Below are positions 57,216 through 60,595 of a stretch of DNA of 60,595 bases, piece after piece; position 1 is the first letter of the stretch; every line of letters begins with the position of its first letter. The notes below the pieces were generated by a model. The model ran no database searches. It had not been told where the DNA came from and worked only from the letters and a program-made list of their open reading frames with translations. Source of the stretch: CAYWYR01 sp964462685 (GTDB taxonomy: Bacteria > Bacteroidota > Ignavibacteria > Kapaibacteriales > UBA2268); the NCBI GenBank assembly GCA_964462685.1, contig CAYWYR010000020.1, positions 1 through 60,595 of the forward strand. Direction: 5' to 3'. A program made the position numbers and the translations under genes.

Positions 57216-57316
57216 TAAACACAGACTGATACATAAAACAAGGTAAATTTATCATTATTGATAACATAACTGTAGTTTTACATAAAATATAATTACAATA
57301 AACCTAAGGATTCATC

Positions 57317-57523
57317 ATGATCAAGAATATGTCAAAAGCAGATGCTGCAATCAGAATATCTATTGCTGCAATAGTCGCTATACTTTTCTTTACTGGTGCA
57401 GTTGAAGGTACTCTTGCTATTGTGTTGTTGGTTGTAGCTGGTATATTTCTACTTACTTCATTCATATCGTTCTGTCCACTATACAGGATATTCGGTATCT
57501 CAACCTGCAAAACCGCTAACTAA
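57317..57523 (+). CDS. DUF2892 small membrane protein
   Basis: A 68-residue two-helix membrane protein (IRISIAAIVAILFFTG, LAIVLLVVAGIFLLTSF) ending CPLYRIFGISTCKTAN. The C-P-L-Y-x-x-F/L-G-I-x-T motif is typical of DUF2892, found alone or fused to rhodanese domains in sulfur handling. Next to azurin, but not clearly in the same operon (106 bp). Confidence 0.88.
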   Translation: MIKNMSKADAAIRISIAAIVAILFFTGAVEGTLAIVLLVVAGIFLLTSFISFCPLYRIFGISTCKTAN

Positions 57524-57629
57524 ATAGTAATTACTTTTTATCGTCCTAATACTCTTATATTAGGGATGACTGATTAAGCAAAAACGAAACATTAATTACT
57601 TTTCATAAAATCAAAAAAAGGTTTTTATT

Positions 57630-58127
57630 ATGAAAAACTTTCTAGCTGCAATAGCTGTATCTATGTTCCTATTCTCTTGCGGTGGTGGAGAAGCTGAGCC
57701 AGAAATGGAAATTGAAGAAACTGAAGAAGTATCTCTTCGCGATCAAGCGGCAAGCGAAGTAACGCTTGAACTTGGCGGTACCGACGAAATGAAGTACACT
57801 AAGGAGACTCTTTCAGCTCCTGCGGGTTCAACCATCACTCTTAACTTTACACACATGGGCGAAATGAGTGTTGAAGCAATGGGTCACAACTTCGTTCTTC
57901 TAAAACAAGGAACCAACCTTGAAGAGTTCGCTCAAAACGCTATGATGATGAAAGACAACGGCTATCTTCCAGAAGATATGTCAAACGTTATCGTTCATAC
58001 TAATATGATTGGTGGCGGCGAATCAACTTCAGTTACATTCGAAGCTCCAGAGCCTGGAACTTACCAGTATGTTTGTACATTCCCGGGCCACTACGGTATG
58101 ATGCAAGGTACTCTTACTATCAACTAA
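57630..58127 (+). CDS. azurin-like blue copper lipoprotein
   Basis: A 165-residue cupredoxin. A lipobox (SMFLFSCGGGE) anchors it, followed by an acidic linker. The azurin fold carries the copper ligands: His in AMGHNFVLLK, and Cys, His and Met in YVCTFPGHYGMMQGTL. It should carry electrons in the periplasm or at the cell surface, for example to terminal oxidases. It has its own terminator. Confidence 0.95.
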   Translation: MKNFLAAIAVSMFLFSCGGGEAEPEMEIEETEEVSLRDQAASEVTLELGGTDEMKYTKETLSAPAGSTITLNFTHMGEMSVEAMGHNFVLLKQGTNLEEFAQNAMMMKDNGYLPEDMSNVIVHTNMIGGGESTSVTFEAPEPGTYQYVCTFPGHYGMMQGTLTIN

Positions 58128-58156
58128 GGCCAGCCGATAGTAACCGAAAGGATATC

Positions 58157-58193
58157 AAGCCTGCAGCTTATTCAGTTGCAGGCTTTTTTTTTG
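58157..58193 (+). terminator. terminator of azurin gene
   Basis: Stem aagcctgca (58157-58165) with tgcaggctt (58177-58185), followed by a run of T. Confidence 0.9.
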
Positions 58194-58312
58194 TGTATGT
58201 CTTGTCCTAGAAAAAGTTGACAGTAGTACATGCAGATACTTCGGGACAAGCTCAGGATGGCATTACCTCGCAATAACACGACCTAGCAATGACGGCATTA
58301 AAGCCAGCAACC

Positions 58313-58496
58313 ACTCCAATTGTCCCTTAGGAGGGACCGCTTTACAGGAGTGATTCCCATCACGACTAAGGTAAAGCGAGGGAGGTTTCTTGAGGCAGTC
58401 CTAGTATTTGGCATTAGAGATTCTTCGCTTCGCTCAGAATGACAGGGCTTTGGCTCAAGCACAGGATTCCTGGGCCTTCGGCTCTCAGAATGACGG
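58313..58496. repeat. AbiE-flanking direct repeat, left copy
   Basis: Matches 60413-60595 nearly base for base, with one small indel, including ggagggaccg, tttacaggagtgat, aaagcgagggaggtt and agattcttcgcttcgctcag. The last unit gives the notorious spurious 'HSERSEES' peptide on the reverse strand. Belongs to a dispersed repeat family. Confidence 0.9.
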
Positions 58497-58575
58497 GGGT
58501 GGCGGGATACTACGATTATTTTCAAGACAAATGTAAGTCATCCTCGGGCAATCGAGCAATGGCCAAGCATCACTC

Positions 58576-58599
58576 AACAAGGGGTTGCAACCCCTTGTT
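58576..58599. repeat. 24-bp perfect palindrome
   Basis: aacaaggggttg followed at once by caaccccttgtt, with no spacer. It could be a protein site or a hairpin end of a small repeat element. Confidence 0.8.
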
Positions 58600-58750
58600 A
58601 CATATATTTAAAGTATAGTTCTTCCTTTTGCATATGGTCATGCCGACATTCCGGAGCATGCTCAGTGTGACATTCAGTTTGACATGACCGCGGAATGACA
58701 AACAAATTAATCGATGCCTAATCCTGCCCCGATGACGGAGCCTACCCTTG

Positions 58751-59620
58751 TCATTCCGAATGGGCGGTTTTACTTGAGAATTTTATTTGTTCTACTAAAT
58801 CTTTAAAGTATTGATTGCTCCATATCTTTATAGAGTTAATATTATCAATGAATCTGATAACGTCATCCTTCACACTGTCGAACGAGAGAGAATCTATCTT
58901 ATCATTAAGCAATATCAATATCTGTTCTTTTGAAATACTTTCATTTTCCCAATGGCCCGAATCTTTTGCCCTTGTCAAGAAGTGATTTAGATCCAAAGAT
59001 ACACCTCTTTTGATATACCACTCTAAATCATACCAATCTCTACCTTTTACTCTATTTTTCCATTTCCTGAAAAGTATAGCATGGAGTTTACCCGCAAACA
59101 GACTTGGAAGTGAGAAGCAGTTAACATAGAAAGAAAATGGACGGATAAGAAGTTTTGCTTCAGTTTCAAAATTAACAGGTGGATTGCGATCTACTTCCAG
59201 TTTTATTTTCAATGTCTTATTAGAGCGTGGTATATGATTTATACTTATAATATCTTTAAGGATAATTTCCTCCCATAAAGTCCCAGTCTTCAGAAAGGCT
59301 GAATCAATAGAAGAGTTATTTATTTTATGATTTATACTTACTTTGATACCCAATGATTCGAATTCGTTAACTATAAAAGATAAGTAAGGTGTAATTGAAA
59401 AACTTTGATCTGGCTTTATAAGGGAAAAGTCTAGATCTTCTGAATATCTTTCTAAACCATGGAATATTCTAAGAGCGGTTCCACCGTAAAATGCTGACTT
59501 TTCAAAAAAATCTGTTCGTGACAATGCAGCCAAAGTGATTTCCTGCATAATCTCACGAAGAGCTGAAATGATTTCCTCTTCGTTTATAGGTTCGTATTCT
59601 TTTATCCAGTTCTCTATCAT
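58751..59620 (-). CDS. abiEii: AbiEii-type nucleotidyltransferase toxin
   Basis: A 289-residue nucleotidyltransferase. The GGTALRIFHGLERYSEDLDF motif near residue 47 (G-G-T ... D-x-D) marks the AbiEii/MNT-like catalytic centre. RDWYDLEWYIKRGV, about two thirds in, is the family's second conserved block. AbiEii enzymes transfer nucleotides and arrest cell growth during phage infection; their partner AbiEi represses the operon. The start codon overlaps the upstream gene's end by four bases (59617-59620). Confidence 0.92.
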   Translation of the reverse strand: MIENWIKEYEPINEEEIISALREIMQEITLAALSRTDFFEKSAFYGGTALRIFHGLERYSEDLDFSLIKPDQSFSITPYLSFIVNEFESLGIKVSINHKINNSSIDSAFLKTGTLWEEIILKDIISINHIPRSNKTLKIKLEVDRNPPVNFETEAKLLIRPFSFYVNCFSLPSLFAGKLHAILFRKWKNRVKGRDWYDLEWYIKRGVSLDLNHFLTRAKDSGHWENESISKEQILILLNDKIDSLSFDSVKDDVIRFIDNINSIKIWSNQYFKDLVEQIKFSSKTAHSE

Positions 59621-60258
59621 AATTTACCCAAAGTTTGAATCAACATTTCAATACTTCCCTTTTTTGGGGCGTTATCCACCCAGGATTTTATTAAAGATAT
59701 ATCGAGTTTTATTAGCGCATCATAATCTATTCTCAGATCTTCAAATAGATATTCTTTTGTTTGTTTTATACTTCTTAGTTTGACATTGGATGTAAGTATA
59801 ATAAGATCGCAGATCGCTTTTTCAGGATTTGCTATAAGAGCGACTTGATTGTTTGCAATCTCTACAGAATCGATACCTAATGTGTAATAGGGGATCTTTA
59901 GCTTAGTATAGCTAAACCTACCTAAAGGTGTATAATAGATTTTAGAGGTATTTGTAGTAACGGAGCTGTATTCCATTACCTTTTCGGGTATCATATTATA
60001 GTAACTAAGGGCCGACTCCCGTGATATATAGCTTGGCCCTCTTAAATGGTTTGCTATCAAAAACGGTTCAGGAGATATAGTACTGGATGCAGGCCCTGCA
60101 ACGTATAAGCCTCTTTTGAGCTGTATTAAATAATTGCCCTTCATTAGATCACTAATCTTGTCATTAGGTCTTTTATAGTCATGGAGTATATTTAGCATCA
60201 TAGACCTTGAAATAGGTATATCTGCATACTGCTGTATTCTTTTCAAGATACTATTCAT
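59617..60258 (-). CDS. abiEi: AbiEi-type antitoxin/repressor
   Basis: A 213-residue protein. The winged-helix N-terminal part (DLMKGNYLIQLKRGLYVAG) and middle part (ISRESALSYYNMIPEKVMEY, SVTTNTSKIYYTPLGRF, NPEKAICDLI) are typical of AbiEi. It binds the promoter of the pair and neutralises the toxin at the population level (type IV). It lies upstream of abiEii with a four-base overlap. The whole pair sits between two direct repeats, as expected for a mobile module. Confidence 0.9.
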   Translation of the reverse strand: MNSILKRIQQYADIPISRSMMLNILHDYKRPNDKISDLMKGNYLIQLKRGLYVAGPASSTISPEPFLIANHLRGPSYISRESALSYYNMIPEKVMEYSSVTTNTSKIYYTPLGRFSYTKLKIPYYTLGIDSVEIANNQVALIANPEKAICDLIILTSNVKLRSIKQTKEYLFEDLRIDYDALIKLDISLIKSWVDNAPKKGSIEMLIQTLGKL

Positions 60259-60412
60259 GTTAATAATATTAACTTTGATCCATTATGAGTAATGTCCCGA
60301 GTATGAATATATGCTGTAGTTGTCATAATAGCAACACTTAATCGGAAATATGCCGATTATCTATGCAATATGTGACATTATTTCGGAATGACGAGTGGTA
60401 GTGCCACACAAT

Positions 60413-60595
60413 ACTTCAATTGTCCATTTGGAGGGACCGATTTACAGGAGTGATCCCGATCACGACTATATTAAAGCGAGGGAGGTTCATCGGTATACCC
60501 TAGTCTTTGGTATTAGAGATTCTTCGCTTCGCTCAGAATGACAGGGCTTTGGCTCAAGCACTGGATTCCTCGGCCTTCGGCTCTCGGAATGACGG
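60413..60595. repeat. AbiE-flanking direct repeat, right copy, reaching the window edge
   Basis: Second copy of the 184-bp repeat in the same orientation. It ends exactly at the window end, so it could extend further. Confidence 0.9.

Larger units (their letters stand above)
58194..58750. other. gene-free repeat-rich stretch
   Basis: No gene I believe in; the frames here are by-products of repeats. Contents: the first AbiE-flanking repeat (58313-58496), a perfect palindrome (58576-58599), and scattered copies of short 'gcaatgacgg/cggaatgac'-type units at 58280-58295, 58665-58700 and 58750. Confidence 0.7.

Noticed and set aside
58298..58525. Reverse-strand reading frame with HSERSEES peptide
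   Set aside because: It is the well-known by-product of a dispersed repeat, not a gene.

Overview
The window looks like accessory-rich chromosome of a Bacteroidota-type bacterium (Flavobacteriia/Cytophagia, or the sister Balneola lineage). The signs are a C-terminal T9SS sorting domain, giant YD-repeat secreted proteins, a Bacteroidota-style tyrosine recombinase, AT-rich spacers, an OmpP1/FadL-like porin, cupredoxin and S9 peptidase genes, and dispersed repeats of the kind that give the well-known spurious 'HSERSEES' peptide. Two runs of N (7985-7994 and 10976-11069) show it is a scaffolded, probably environmental, assembly, so single-base lesions must be read with caution.

Layout. (1) 1-16.9 kb, minus strand: an operon for export of a FG-GAP/VCBS protein with a T9SS tail, a giant SpvB-like/YD protein of about 2,600 residues (interrupted by one TAG and two gaps), and a Rhs-family protein of more than 2,400 residues whose C-terminal tip lies off the left edge. 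A divergent secreted beta-rich protein (17.0-19.4 kb) faces it. (2) 19.7-21.1 kb: an intact tyrosine recombinase, GGGACAAA repeats, and a 3' tRNA remnant followed by a strong terminator, which I read as the right attachment site of an island lying to the left. (3) 21.2-23.0 kb: decayed cargo, including a frameshifted exported protein and a Panacea (SocA/DUF4065-like) antitoxin pseudogene upstream of an intact orphan ORF. (4) 23.2-34.2 kb: the most interesting block. An Eco57I-like adenine methyltransferase, a PLD-SNF2 helicase and a NERD-UvrD helicase form one operon. It converges on a DUF3696-type ATPase plus a small unknown partner. I propose a composite anti-phage system. A second, decayed integrase (34272-34428) closes it on the right, followed by two unknown genes and a WYL regulator (34.4-37.0 kb).

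(5) 37.5-50.6 kb: a TolB-like/TPR/AraC regulator, an oxidoreductase-epoxide hydrolase operon, a DUF4386 protein, a double SnoaL-like protein divergent from an HxlR regulator, an S9 peptidase, a GluR0-like ligand-gated channel, an alpha/beta hydrolase without a start codon, and an alanine-dehydrogenase/CEO-synthase-like gene split by a stop. Three genes here look broken, suggesting decay or base errors. (6) 50.7-58.2 kb: core-like genes: rlmN, a lipoprotein, an outer-membrane protein, mtaB, a dicarboxylate symporter, a DUF2892 protein and azurin. (7) 58.3-60.6 kb: an AbiEi/AbiEii toxin-antitoxin pair between two direct repeats of about 184 bp.
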